Positions 31,952 through 40,450 of a stretch of DNA of 41,986 bases are shown here, piece by piece; within the stretch, counting starts at the first letter, position 1; each line of letters begins with the position of its first letter. The position numbers and the translations under genes were made by a program. This DNA is from Hyphomicrobiales bacterium (GTDB lineage Bacteria; Pseudomonadota; Alphaproteobacteria; Rhizobiales; Xanthobacteraceae): positions 1-41,986 of the forward strand of contig WHTP01000041.1 in NCBI GenBank assembly GCA_009377695.1, in the 5' to 3' direction. The notes under the pieces were generated by a model that was given only the letters and a program-made list of their open reading frames with translations, had not been told where the DNA came from and did not search any database.

Positions 31952-32938
31952 ATGTTTGGATTCGACGTTTTCGCGATCATCTTTGTCGTACTCGTATTTT
32001 TGACGCTGTTTGCCGGCGTCAAGACCGTGACGCAGGGTTACAGTTGGACGATCGAGCGGTTCGGTCGCTACATGCGCACGCTCTCGCCCGGCTTGAACAT
32101 CATCGTTCCGTTCATCGACCGCATCGGCCGCAAGATGAACATGATGGAGCAGGTGATCGACATTCCGCAGCAGGAGGTCATCACCAAGGACAACGCGACC
32201 GTCACCGTCGACGGTGTCGCCTTTTTCCAGGTCTTTGACGCCGCCAAGGCGAGCTACGAGGTTTCCGACCTGCATCAGGCGATCATCACGCTCAACATGA
32301 CCAACATCCGCTCGGTCATGGGCTCGATGGACCTGGATCAGGTGCTGTCGCATCGTGACGAGATCAACGAGCGGCTGCTGCGCGTGGTCGATGCCGCGGT
32401 GTCGCCGTGGGGCGTCAAAGTCAACCGCATCGAGATCAGAGACATCGTGCCGCCGGCCGATCTCGTCGCCGCGATGGGCCGGCAGATGAAGGCCGAGCGC
32501 GAGAAGCGCGCCGTCGTCCTCGAGGCGGAAGGTCAGCGGCAATCCGCGATCCTGCGCGCCGAGGGCGAGAAGCAGGCACAGATCCTCGAGGCCGAAGGTC
32601 GCCGCGAGGCGGCCTTCCGCGATGCCGAGGGCCGCGAACGCACGGCCCAAGCCGAAGCCAAGGCCACCGAGGTGGTCAGTGCGGCCGTCGCGTCAGGCGA
32701 TATCGCGGCGCTGAACTATTTCATCGCTGAGAAATACTTGAAGGCGTTCTCGTTGCTTGCGGAATCGCCGAACCAGAAGACGCTGATCCTGCCGATGGAG
32801 GCAACCGGCGTGCTCGGCTCGCTCGCCGGCATCGGCGAGATCGCCAAGGCCGCGTTCGGAGGCGATCCGAAGGGCGGCAACGGCAAGGCACCGCCAGCGC
32901 GGCGGCCGACCGGACCCGTTCCGGGTATTCCAGCCTGA
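31952..32938 (+). CDS. SPFH/Band 7 (stomatin/QmcA-like) membrane protein
   Basis: The 328-residue protein has one N-terminal membrane helix (about residues 5-24), a Band 7 domain (TQGYSWTIERFGRYMRTLSPG to about residue 185, with QEVITKDNATVTVDGVAFFQV), and a long Glu/Ala-rich coiled coil (about 185-250: EKRAVVLEAEGQRQSAIL, EGEKQAQILEAEGRRE). SPFH proteins form large rings at the inner membrane and organise membrane domains or regulate proteases. GAGGGACACCC precedes the ATG. It is immediately followed by an NfeD-family gene, the normal partner. Confidence 0.94.
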   Translation: MFGFDVFAIIFVVLVFLTLFAGVKTVTQGYSWTIERFGRYMRTLSPGLNIIVPFIDRIGRKMNMMEQVIDIPQQEVITKDNATVTVDGVAFFQVFDAAKASYEVSDLHQAIITLNMTNIRSVMGSMDLDQVLSHRDEINERLLRVVDAAVSPWGVKVNRIEIRDIVPPADLVAAMGRQMKAEREKRAVVLEAEGQRQSAILRAEGEKQAQILEAEGRREAAFRDAEGRERTAQAEAKATEVVSAAVASGDIAALNYFIAEKYLKAFSLLAESPNQKTLILPMEATGVLGSLAGIGEIAKAAFGGDPKGGNGKAPPARRPTGPVPGIPA

Positions 32939-32951
32939 CAGGAGGCTCGTG

Positions 32952-33407
32952 ATGGATAGCGTCTTGTTGTCCTGGATCGCCTCGCTCGGCGGCTGGATCT
33001 GGTTCGTGGCGGCGGCGGTCTTCCTGCTGCTCGAATTGTTGATGCCCGGCGTGTTCATGCTGTGGCTCGGGCTTGCCGCGATCCTGATCGGGATCATCTC
33101 GCTCGCGGCCGTCATGTCATGGCAGGTGCAGCTCATTGCCTTCGCGGTGCTGTCGATCGCCTGCATTCCCGCCTGGCGCTACTTCGCGCGCCAGGTCGAG
33201 GGTCCGGTCGAACGGCCATTTCTCAACCGGCGCGCCGAAGGCTATGTTGGGCGCGTGTTCACGCTGGACAAGCCGATCGTCGATGGCGTCGGCACGATCC
33301 GTATTGAGGATACGGTGTGGCGCGTCAGCGGCCCAAACCTGCCGGCCGGCAGCCGCGTCAAGATCGCGCGTGCCGACGGTGCGGAACTCGCGGTGGAAGC
33401 GGCTTAG
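32952..33407 (+). CDS. NfeD-family membrane protein (short form)
   Basis: The 151-residue protein has three hydrophobic helices (to about residue 75, GWIWFVAAAVFLLLELLMPG...), then a soluble OB-fold domain (RAEGYVGRVFTLDKPIVDGV, TVWRVSGPNLPAGSRVKI). This is the short NfeD form that partners stomatin-like proteins, and it lies 13 nt after the SPFH gene. AGGAGG stands 6 nt before ATG 32952; the GTG at 32949 in the same frame is less well placed. It is convergent with the KpsF gene, with only 2 nt between the coding ends. Confidence 0.93.
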   Translation: MDSVLLSWIASLGGWIWFVAAAVFLLLELLMPGVFMLWLGLAAILIGIISLAAVMSWQVQLIAFAVLSIACIPAWRYFARQVEGPVERPFLNRRAEGYVGRVFTLDKPIVDGVGTIRIEDTVWRVSGPNLPAGSRVKIARADGAELAVEAA

Positions 33408-33409
33408 CA

Positions 33410-34420
33410 CTAGGCAACGCCCGCACGCAGCAGGTCGTGCACGTGCACGACGCCGATCGGCTTGCCCTGTTCGGCGACGATGAGCTGGGTCTTCTTCGAG
33501 GTATTGAGGAATTCGAGTGCTTCGCTCGCGAGCTGGTCAGGCCGCACCGTCTTCGGCTCCCGCGTCATGATCTCTTCGACCGGCAGGTCGAGCAGGTTGG
33601 GACTCATGTGGCGGCGCAGGTCGCCGTCGGTGATGATCCCCGTCAGGCGCCCATCCGCATCGGCGATGACGACACAGCCGAGGCTCTTGGTCGTCATCAC
33701 GACCAGCGCGTCCGACATACGCGTGCCGGTACGGACGAGCGGCATGTCGTCGCCGGCGCGCATGATGTCGCGCACGAATTTCAGCATCGCGCCGAGCTTC
33801 CCGCCGGGGTGCAGCTCGGCAAATTTCAGTGCGGTGAAGCCGCGGCTCTCCAGAAGTGCGATCGCGAGCGCGTCGCCGAGCGCCTGCTGCATCAGGGTCG
33901 AGGTCGTGGGCGCGAGATTGTGCGGGCAGGCCTCACGCGCCTGCGGCAGCGACAGCACGACATCGGCGGCGAGCGCGAGCGCGCTGTCGGAATTCGAGGT
34001 CACCGCGATCAGTCCGATCTTGAACCGGCGCGAATAGTCGGTGAGGTCCTTGAGCTCGGCGGTCTCGCCCGACCAGGAGATCGCCATGATCACGTCGTCC
34101 GGCGTGATCATGCCGAGGTCGCCGTGGCTCGCCTCGCTCGGATGCACGAAATAGGCGGGCGTGCCGGTGGAGGCGAAGGTCGCCGCGATCTTGCGGCCGA
34201 CATGACCGGACTTGCCCATGCCGGTGACGATCAGCCGTCCGCGCACGCCGCGGATCAGTTCGACCGCGGTGACGAAGGCCAGTCCGAGCCCGTCATGGAT
34301 CGCCGCCGACAGCGCGCTCACGCCGTTGGCCTCGGTTTCGAGCGTCCGCACCGCCGACGCGATCAGGGTATGGCCGCTGTCGCTCTCTGGCGCAGCGGCG
34401 ATGGGCGTGGGCTTGGCCAT
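33410..34420 (-). CDS. kdsD: Arabinose-5-phosphate isomerase (KpsF/KdsD family)
   Basis: The 336-residue protein has an N-terminal SIS sugar-isomerase domain (about residues 35-190: GRLIVTGMGKSGHVGRKIAA, FVHPSEASHGDLGMI, ISWSGETAEL, TSNSDSALALAADVVL) and two C-terminal CBS domains (about 205-330: MSDALVVMTTKSLGCVVI, GIITDGDLRRHM, PVEEIMT). It converts ribulose 5-phosphate to arabinose 5-phosphate, the first step to KDO for lipopolysaccharide or capsule. ATG 34420 (MAKPTPIAAAP) was chosen because the frame upstream lacks family similarity. KpsF, GutQ and KdsD are not separable by motifs. Neighbouring envelope genes fit the role. Confidence 0.93.
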   Translation of the reverse strand: MAKPTPIAAAPESDSGHTLIASAVRTLETEANGVSALSAAIHDGLGLAFVTAVELIRGVRGRLIVTGMGKSGHVGRKIAATFASTGTPAYFVHPSEASHGDLGMITPDDVIMAISWSGETAELKDLTDYSRRFKIGLIAVTSNSDSALALAADVVLSLPQAREACPHNLAPTTSTLMQQALGDALAIALLESRGFTALKFAELHPGGKLGAMLKFVRDIMRAGDDMPLVRTGTRMSDALVVMTTKSLGCVVIADADGRLTGIITDGDLRRHMSPNLLDLPVEEIMTREPKTVRPDQLASEALEFLNTSKKTQLIVAEQGKPIGVVHVHDLLRAGVA

Positions 34421-34678
34421 GGACGAGCTTGCGTCGCTCCGGGAATGGGAAGGTCGGATAGTAGGGACTTCGCGGGGCCAGAACCAGCCGCAACGTCCCG
34501 TTAACCATATCCGTTTTAACTCCATTAACCAAAGCGCGAGCATCGGACCGCCCCATCCGGGCGGGCCGCCGAGCGCTGTGGATGTCTGTGGAATGGTCTG
34601 ATCCGAAACACACTTCTCGGCACGCGCGGGGCAGACATCAGGCGGGAAGCGCGCACGGTCGGGACCGGGGGTAACGGG

Positions 34679-36274
34679 GTGCCGCGCCTTCGCCTTTCAC
34701 CTCTCCCTCACGCGCTCCGTGTTGGGGCGCTGCTGGCGTATCTGGTCGGCTCGGCGGGCGCGCTCGCCGAAAGTGCGCTCTTCAGTCCCCGCTTTGACGG
34801 CGATCCGCAGTGGTTCCGGCGCTCGATCGTCCTTCCCAAAGGGCCGCGCACCGAGATCTTGCCGACCTCAACGTTCCAGCCGGCCTCCGGCGCAGGCAAC
34901 ACCGGCTTTGACTCCTCCGGCAAACGCAAAGCCAAGGGAAAGGACAAATCCAAGGCGGGCGAGAAGGTGCCGCTCCCTTCGCGCTACGGATCACCCGAGG
35001 GCAATCCCTTGGCGCCGACGAGGCTCGCGGTGCCGCGCCTGCCGATCGGGGTCGAGCGTAAGGGCGCGTCGCCCTATTACGTCGGGCCGGAGATCATCAT
35101 CACCGAGCTGCCGGTGCGGCGTCGTGTGCTGCCGGATGAAGCGCCGTTCGACCCGACCGGCATCCAGGTCGGCGCCTTCAACTTCAAGCCGGCCATCGAG
35201 CTCACCGGCGGTTACGACACCAATCCGGCACGCACCCAGAACGCCACGCCGTCGTGGTATTCGGTCGTCGCACCGGAGCTGAAGTTCAACTCGAACTGGG
35301 ACCGCCACGAATTCACCGGCGACCTGCGCGGCAGCTACTACACCTACGAGGAGCTGCCGTCGCAGAACCGACCCAATGTCGACAGCAAGCTCACCGGCCG
35401 CGTCGACGTCACGCGCGACACGCGCATCGATCTCGAAACCAAATTCCTGATCGGCACCGACAATCCCGGCAGCCCGAACATCCAGGCCGGCCTGGCCAGG
35501 CTGCCGATCTTCACCACCTGGGGCGGCACCGCCGGGCTCGGGCACCGCTTCAACCGTTTCGACATTGCGACGAAAGGCGGCGCCGAACGCACCGTCTACC
35601 AGGACTCGACCTTCACCGACGGCACCACGGCGAGCAACGAGGACCGCAACTACAACCGCTACAATCTGCAACTACGCGGCAGCTATGAGGTCTCGCCGGC
35701 GACGAAGCCGTTTATGGAAGTCGGCACCGATCGGCGCGTGCACGATCTCGATGTCGATTTCTCCGGGCTTCGGCGCAATTCCGTCGGCGGCTATGTGAAG
35801 GCCGGCACGACTTTCGAGTTCACGCGCATCATCACCGGCGACATCGCGGTCGGCTGGCTCGAGCGTCACTATGAGGATCCGACCTTGCAGAAGCTTGCGG
35901 GGCTGACGATCGACGGCTCGCTCACCTGGGTCGCCAGCGCGCTCACCACTGCGAAACTCATCGCGACGACGCGCGCCGATGAATCGCGCGTCTTCGGCGT
36001 ATCGGGCGTGTTCACGCGCGAGGTGACGCTGCAGATCGATCACGCATTCCGGCGCTGGCTGCTCGCGACGTTCAAGGTCCTCTATGGCAATGACGACTAT
36101 GTCGGCTCGAACCGCGACGACAACCGCTATTCGGTGTCGGCCGCGATCACCTACAAGCTCACCCGCGACCTGTGGCTGAAGTCCGAGTATCGCCACGAAT
36201 GGCTGCGCTCGTCGGAGCCCGGCTCCAACTACAACGCGGACGTCTTCCTGGTCGGACTGCGCGCGCAGCGGTGA
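34679..36274 (+). CDS. Outer-membrane beta-barrel protein (porin-2-like, PF10082 type)
   Basis: The 531-residue protein begins with a GTG at 34679, a hydrophobic signal sequence (about residues 10-30), a Lys/Pro/Ser-rich linker (about 50-110), and then from about residue 160 (FNFKPAIELTGGYDTNPART) a long run of alternating aromatic and polar strands typical of a large beta-barrel, ending NADVFLVGLRAQR. It resembles the putative beta-barrel porin 2 family, seen in alphaproteobacteria next to polysaccharide genes. No GGG catalytic or plug motif is evident. It may export or anchor surface polysaccharide; this is context-based. No strong ribosome-binding site precedes the GTG. Confidence 0.83.
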   Translation: MPRLRLSPLPHALRVGALLAYLVGSAGALAESALFSPRFDGDPQWFRRSIVLPKGPRTEILPTSTFQPASGAGNTGFDSSGKRKAKGKDKSKAGEKVPLPSRYGSPEGNPLAPTRLAVPRLPIGVERKGASPYYVGPEIIITELPVRRRVLPDEAPFDPTGIQVGAFNFKPAIELTGGYDTNPARTQNATPSWYSVVAPELKFNSNWDRHEFTGDLRGSYYTYEELPSQNRPNVDSKLTGRVDVTRDTRIDLETKFLIGTDNPGSPNIQAGLARLPIFTTWGGTAGLGHRFNRFDIATKGGAERTVYQDSTFTDGTTASNEDRNYNRYNLQLRGSYEVSPATKPFMEVGTDRRVHDLDVDFSGLRRNSVGGYVKAGTTFEFTRIITGDIAVGWLERHYEDPTLQKLAGLTIDGSLTWVASALTTAKLIATTRADESRVFGVSGVFTREVTLQIDHAFRRWLLATFKVLYGNDDYVGSNRDDNRYSVSAAITYKLTRDLWLKSEYRHEWLRSSEPGSNYNADVFLVGLRAQR

Positions 36275-36283
36275 GCGGCCGTT

Positions 36284-36478
36284 TCACCGCGACCGACCTT
36301 CTTCGCGGCGTTCCTGCCGCCCGGCCTCCTTGTAGAGCGCGCGGGTCGCATCCTCGGTGTGGTTCTTTGAAGACTGACTGCGCCGCCGATACATCATGAT
36401 GCCGTAGATCAACGCGGCAAGAAGAAGGAGTGGGCCGAGGATCGTCGCGAAACCCCATAAGAATCCGTGGTCGAACAT
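36284..36478 (-). CDS. Small single-helix membrane protein
   Basis: The 64-residue protein has one membrane helix (about residues 7-29, LWGFATILGPLLLLAALIYG), then a basic cytoplasmic tail rich in Arg, Glu and Ser (RRRSQSSKNHTEDATRALYK). Similar short proteins of unknown function occur in Rhizobiales. It is convergent with the beta-barrel gene, the stops being 9 nt apart. Confidence 0.65.
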   Translation of the reverse strand: MFDHGFLWGFATILGPLLLLAALIYGIMMYRRRSQSSKNHTEDATRALYKEAGRQERREEGRSR

Positions 36479-36693
36479 GCCCGCGTTCCTGTTAACGTCG
36501 CGGAGTTAACGTGTCGGGCGCAGCGGGAGTTCCCGCCGGCGTCGTTCGGCCCGTTAAGACTAAGATGAAGATTGCAACCGCGCGCGAGGCTGAGCGCCCA
36601 TACTCCCGACGGGCCTGCACCGTCGCGAGCTGGCGGCGGAAATGTACACCCTTACCGACCGCTGGTAGAGCCGGTCGCAAGGCCCACCTGCGC

Positions 36694-36888
36694 TCAGGTG
36701 CGCCGGAGATTGACCCGCGACACGACGTCTTTCTTCCGGACGCTTACGGCGATCATGGTTTCGCCATAGGTCCCCCACACCTCGCGGACGGTTTCGCCGT
36801 CGTCGTACTCGCAGGCGATCCCGTAGAGGTCGCAATTCATTTCCCACGGGATGAGCCGAACGTCGACAAGCTGCGGTCTTCTGCGCAT
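36694..36888 (-). CDS. Small hypothetical protein
   Basis: The 64-residue protein starts at ATG 36888 with GAGGAA 6 nt upstream (MRRRPQLVDVRLIPWEMNCD). It has a well-mixed, folded-looking composition (IACEYDDGETVREVWGTYGE) and no membrane segment. I do not recognise a family. Strong ribosome-binding site and plausible amino acid use support it as a real gene. The gap 36479-36693 to its right-hand gene holds nothing recognisable. Confidence 0.55.
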   Translation of the reverse strand: MRRRPQLVDVRLIPWEMNCDLYGIACEYDDGETVREVWGTYGETMIAVSVRKKDVVSRVNLRRT

Positions 36889-37470
36889 CAGTGCTTCCTC
36901 GTTTCGTCCAGTACTCAACACTGATCTCAGTGCTGAGGTTCCGCCGGCGCTTTGGCAGTCGTTGCTGCAGAGTGCAAGCGTGCAAAATGGTGTGAATACG
37001 ACTTGCGTCGATATCGCTGTGCTTAGTCCATTCTCCGCGTTTGCACTTATCGACAGGTTGCCAACAATACGCTCTGCACAACAATGCGCTCTGCATAAGT
37101 CGCGCCAAATGTTTGACGGGTGCTTGTCTAAGATTATCGTCCTGTCATCCGTCTGCCGAGGGGGCTCCTTCGCGAGGCATTGCCAAGGGTGGGGGCGGGA
37201 TGCGGCGTCGTGCGTGTTGCCTTGCAGGCAACCCCGGGAGGCTCCGGCTCTGACCACTAAGAGCGGACGCGAGGGGACCTCGCGTGACGATCGCGCTTGC
37301 ACGGATGGACACCAGCAGAGGGAAATGCCCGATCATCGAAGCGTTGTATCGGTCAGCCTTCTTCGGTGGCCGTGGTCAAGAGGTTACACGACCTGAGTCG
37401 CCAAGGTCAGAAACGAAAATTTAACCACGTATCGCCTTACAATCGTTTTTGATTCGGAAGAGATCGGGCG
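36889..37470. other. Gene-poor stretch of 580 nt with small hairpins
   Basis: No convincing gene was found. The left part (36900-37150) is less GC-rich than its surroundings. The right part has GTTGCCTTGCAGGCAAC (37216-37232) and CGCGAGGGGACCTCGCG (37268-37284), both perfect or near-perfect hairpins, within 70 nt. The frames open here have unlikely composition. It could hold promoters for the genes on both sides, a small RNA, or remnants. Confidence 0.4.
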
Positions 37471-37728
37471 ATGCTGAAAGTTGCTTTGCTGCTGGCTGCG
37501 ATCGGCACTGCTGCTATCCCAAGCGTGGCCGCAGACTTACGCGTAACGCCCAGAAAACCGGCAGAAGCACCCGCCACCTGTGTTGAAGAATCGCTCTGCG
37601 AAGCCGCTTGCGTGAACGGTAAGGAGTGCCGGGTCCTGACATGTGCGAGCAAGACCTGGCGCTGGTTCGGGCAGACGTGCGGGAAAGGCGACGGGACCAA
37701 GTGCGGTCAGCATCCGCGTTGTCCCTGA
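37471..37728 (+). CDS. Small secreted cysteine-rich protein
   Basis: The 85-residue protein has a signal peptide (about residues 1-21, MLKVALLLAAIGTAAIPSVA, cut before ADLRV) and a mature chain of about 64 residues with eight cysteines (CVEESLCEAACVNGKECRVL, then C, C, C, C to the end). An even number in a short exported chain suggests up to four disulfides. GGAAGAGA precedes the ATG. I recognise no family. The gene is alone, and convergent with galU. Confidence 0.6.
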   Translation: MLKVALLLAAIGTAAIPSVAADLRVTPRKPAEAPATCVEESLCEAACVNGKECRVLTCASKTWRWFGQTCGKGDGTKCGQHPRCP

Positions 37729-37772
37729 ATCCCGGACTCCGTTGCAGTCCCGCGCCGCCGGTGGATCGAAGC

Positions 37773-38645
37773 TCACCCCACGAGCCGCTTGATCTCCGCG
37801 CGCAAGGCGGGTGCGAGATCCTCCCGATCCAGCGCGTAGGCGATATTGGCCGCCAGGAACCCGATCTTCGATCCGCAGTCGTAGCTCTCGCCAGCGAACT
37901 TCAACCCATAGAAAGTTTGCGTCTTGGTGAGCGTGATCATCGCGTCGGTGATCTGGATCTCATTGCCGGCGCCGCGCGTCTGCGAGGCGAGGACGCCGAA
38001 GATCTCCGGCTGCAGGATGTAGCGGCCGGTGATGATGAGATTCGACGGCGCCTTCTCGCGCGGCGGCTTCTCCACCATCTCGGTGACGGTGAACATCTTG
38101 CCTTTGGGTTCGCCGACGCCGACCACGCCATAACTGTGGATGCGCTCCATCGGCACTTCCTCGACCGCGATGACGTTCGCATTCTCGAGCCCGCGCGCCG
38201 CGTCGATCATCTGCGCGAGGCAACCGCGCTCGTGCTTCACCAGCACGTCGGGCAACACGAGGGCGAACGGCTCGTCACCGACCAGCTCGCGTGCACACCA
38301 GACGGCATGACCCAGCCCGAGCGGCTCCTGCTGGCGCGTGAAGCTTGCGGCGCCAGTGGCGGGTTGGTCCTTCGCCAAGAGCGCGAGGTCATTAACTTTC
38401 TTGCGTTCCGTCAAAGTCGCCTCAAGCTCGAATTGACGGTCGAAATGGTCTTCGATCACGCCTTTGTTCCGCCCGGTGACGAAGATGAACTGCTCGATGC
38501 CGGCTTCACGCGCCTCGTCGACGACGTGTTGGATCAGCGGCCGGTCGACGACGGTCAGCATCTCTTTCGGCATGGCTTTGGTGGCCGGCAGAAATCGCGT
38601 TCCGAGACCGGCGACAGGAAAGACGGCTTTGCGAATCGGTTTCAT
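37773..38645 (-). CDS. galU: UTP-glucose-1-phosphate uridylyltransferase
   Basis: The 290-residue enzyme makes UDP-glucose from UTP and glucose 1-phosphate, feeding surface polysaccharide and glycolipid synthesis. Family blocks are FPVAGLGTRFLPATKAMPKE (residues 9-28, nucleotide loop), VVDRPLIQHVVDEA, FVTGRNKGVIEDHFD, LGLGHAVWCA, FALVLPDVLV, GRYILQPEIF and GNEIQITDAM. Length and start (MKPIRKAVFP, ATG 38645) are standard. It is divergent from the lytic transglycosylase gene across 120 nt. Confidence 0.97.
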   Translation of the reverse strand: MKPIRKAVFPVAGLGTRFLPATKAMPKEMLTVVDRPLIQHVVDEAREAGIEQFIFVTGRNKGVIEDHFDRQFELEATLTERKKVNDLALLAKDQPATGAASFTRQQEPLGLGHAVWCARELVGDEPFALVLPDVLVKHERGCLAQMIDAARGLENANVIAVEEVPMERIHSYGVVGVGEPKGKMFTVTEMVEKPPREKAPSNLIITGRYILQPEIFGVLASQTRGAGNEIQITDAMITLTKTQTFYGLKFAGESYDCGSKIGFLAANIAYALDREDLAPALRAEIKRLVG

Positions 38646-38765
38646 GTGTGACGGGGTACTCCGAACGAAGATGAGCGGTGCGTGGATGAGCCGGCGGATT
38701 GTGCCTTGATGGCCCGGCGACCATATAACACGCGGGCGTTAGCTGCGAGGCCGGAGAAGGCTCGG

Positions 38766-40142
38766 ATGATGCGCATGATTTCATCACCAACGTTGTTGGG
38801 CGCGGCAGCTCTTGTACTGGTTGTGGGCGCGGAACCCGCTACCGCGCAAAGCCGTGATGTCCGCTCGTGGATCTCCTCTCCAGGTGGAACGAGCGGAGCG
38901 GCGCCGGTGCAGACCCCGCCGCAAGATATCGCACCGAGTCAGGCGCCGCGCGAATGGACTGGCGAAGACGGCGGGTCTGGTCATCCGCTGATGCGCGCCG
39001 ACGCGATCCGCGCTGCGGCCGCGAACTTCCGAAACTGCCTCGAAAAGATCTGGCCGCTCGCGCAACGCCGCAACGTGCCCCGCGCGGTGTTCGACCAATT
39101 GCTGGCAGGCGTCACGCCCGATCTGCGGATCATGGATCTTCTGGACTCGCAGCCTGAATTCATCAAGGCGCCCTGGGAGTACCTCGACATCCTGGTCACC
39201 GATGCGCGCATCGCCGAAGGCCGCGCGATTCTCGCCAAATACCGCGCGGCCTTCGACGCCATGGAAAAAAAATATGGAGTCGACCGTTACATCGTCGCGG
39301 CGATCTGGGGCATCGAATCGAACTACGGCACGCGGATCGGCGATCGGTCAGTGATCCGCTCAACCGCGACGCTCGCCTGCATCGGCCGCCGGCAGGACTA
39401 CTTCCGGCACGAGCTTCTTGCCGCGCTGGAGATCGTCGCACGTGGCGACGTGCGCGAGCAGCATCTCCGGGGGTCGTGGGCGGGCGCATTCGGGCCCACG
39501 CAATTCATGCCGACGACCTATCGACGCTTTGCGGTCGATGCCGACGGCGATGGCCGGCGCGACGTCGTCGAGTCCGTGCCCGATCTCATTGCGTCCACGG
39601 CAAATCATCTCAAGCGCGCAGGCTGGATCAGCGGGCAGACCTGGGGCTACGAGGTCGTCGTTCCGCCGGGCTTCAATTACCAGCTCGCTGACCGCGGCCG
39701 GATGAAGACGATCGCTGAGTGGGAGAAGGTTGGCATTCGCCGCGCCGGCGGCAAGGCCTTTCCGCGCGCGACCGATCGCGCCTTCCTGCTGATGCCCGCG
39801 GGCGGGCAGGGGCCTGCCTTCCTGATGCTGCAGAACTTCCGCGCGATCATGAAATACAACCCGTCGGAGGCCTACGCGCTCGCGATCGGTCACCTCGCCG
39901 ACCGGCTGCGCGGTGGTGAACCGTTCGTTCAGGCTTGGCCGCGGCACGAGCGCGTGCTCACGCGCGCGGAGCGGCTCGAACTGCAGAAGCGTCTTGCGCG
40001 CAACGGCTATGACGTCGGCGAGCCCGACGGGCAGTTCGGCCCGCGGACCCGCAACGCGCTGCGTCAGTTCCAGGCGGCGGTGGGAACGATGCCGGATGGT
40101 TTCGCCACGGCATCGATCCTTGATCGCCTGCGCCGCCGTTAG
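38766..40142 (+). CDS. Lytic murein transglycosylase, MltB type, with C-terminal peptidoglycan-binding domain
   Basis: The 458-residue protein has a signal peptide (MISSPTLLGAAALVLVVGA...), an SLT_2/MltB catalytic domain with IVAAIWGIESNYGT (catalytic Glu184), GAFGPTQFMPTTYRRFA, and a C-terminal PG_binding_1 domain (about residues 400-455: LELQKRLARNGYDVGEPDGQ). It cleaves peptidoglycan to 1,6-anhydromuropeptides in the periplasm. I used the ATG at 38766 because GGAG lies 9 nt before it and a signal peptide follows directly; in-frame ATGs lie at 38709, 38769 and 38775. The mature form has no Cys for lipid attachment near the cut, unlike E. coli MltB. Confidence 0.93.
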   Translation: MMRMISSPTLLGAAALVLVVGAEPATAQSRDVRSWISSPGGTSGAAPVQTPPQDIAPSQAPREWTGEDGGSGHPLMRADAIRAAAANFRNCLEKIWPLAQRRNVPRAVFDQLLAGVTPDLRIMDLLDSQPEFIKAPWEYLDILVTDARIAEGRAILAKYRAAFDAMEKKYGVDRYIVAAIWGIESNYGTRIGDRSVIRSTATLACIGRRQDYFRHELLAALEIVARGDVREQHLRGSWAGAFGPTQFMPTTYRRFAVDADGDGRRDVVESVPDLIASTANHLKRAGWISGQTWGYEVVVPPGFNYQLADRGRMKTIAEWEKVGIRRAGGKAFPRATDRAFLLMPAGGQGPAFLMLQNFRAIMKYNPSEAYALAIGHLADRLRGGEPFVQAWPRHERVLTRAERLELQKRLARNGYDVGEPDGQFGPRTRNALRQFQAAVGTMPDGFATASILDRLRRR

Positions 40143-40266
40143 TGCATGATCCCCGAAAGTGGAAACCGCTTTTCGGACAAGATCATGCACAAGCAAAAGG
40201 AAGGCATGATCCCGAAAAAGCCTGCCCCGGACTTGATCCGGGAGCGGATTTCGGACGAGACCATGC
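40142..40266. repeat. Tandem GCATGATC palindromic repeats (two units)
   Basis: Unit 1 (40142-40190) has ends GTGCATGATC and GATCATGCAC around CCCGAAAGTGG and TTTTCGGAC. Unit 2 (40204-40266) has GCATGATCCCGAAAA and TTTCGGACGAGACCATGC. Unit 1 starts at the last base of the transglycosylase stop codon and may act as its terminator. Elements of this kind are dispersed in Rhizobiales. Confidence 0.85.
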
Positions 40267-40360
40267 GCAAGCGAATAAAGGCACGATCCAGGCTGTGGCG
40301 GAAAGCAAAAAATGCCTGTTGGTTCAGATACTTGCAGGTAACCACTGCGGCATCTTCCAT

Positions 40361-40391
40361 TTGACATTTTTTTCGTAGTATTGGCGATAAT
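40361..40391 (+). promoter_or_regulatory. Putative promoter for the DUF459 gene
   Basis: TTGACA at 40361-40366 and GATAAT at 40386-40391 are separated by 19 nt, longer than ideal. The spacer is T-rich. It is 60 nt before the ATG at 40451. Inferred only. Confidence 0.4.
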
Positions 40392-40450
40392 GTGCGCTTA
40401 AGGCCGCTGCCGCGACGCTGGCGGCACAATCGGAATTCCGTCGATTGGTC

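Noticed and set aside
36492-36680. Small minus-strand frame of 62 codons
   Set aside because: Arg/Pro/Thr-rich without ribosome-binding site; overlaps the region between two better-supported small genes.
36851-37396. Plus-strand open frame of 181 codons
   Set aside because: Ser/Arg/Cys-rich, no ribosome-binding site and overlaps a better-supported small gene on the other strand.
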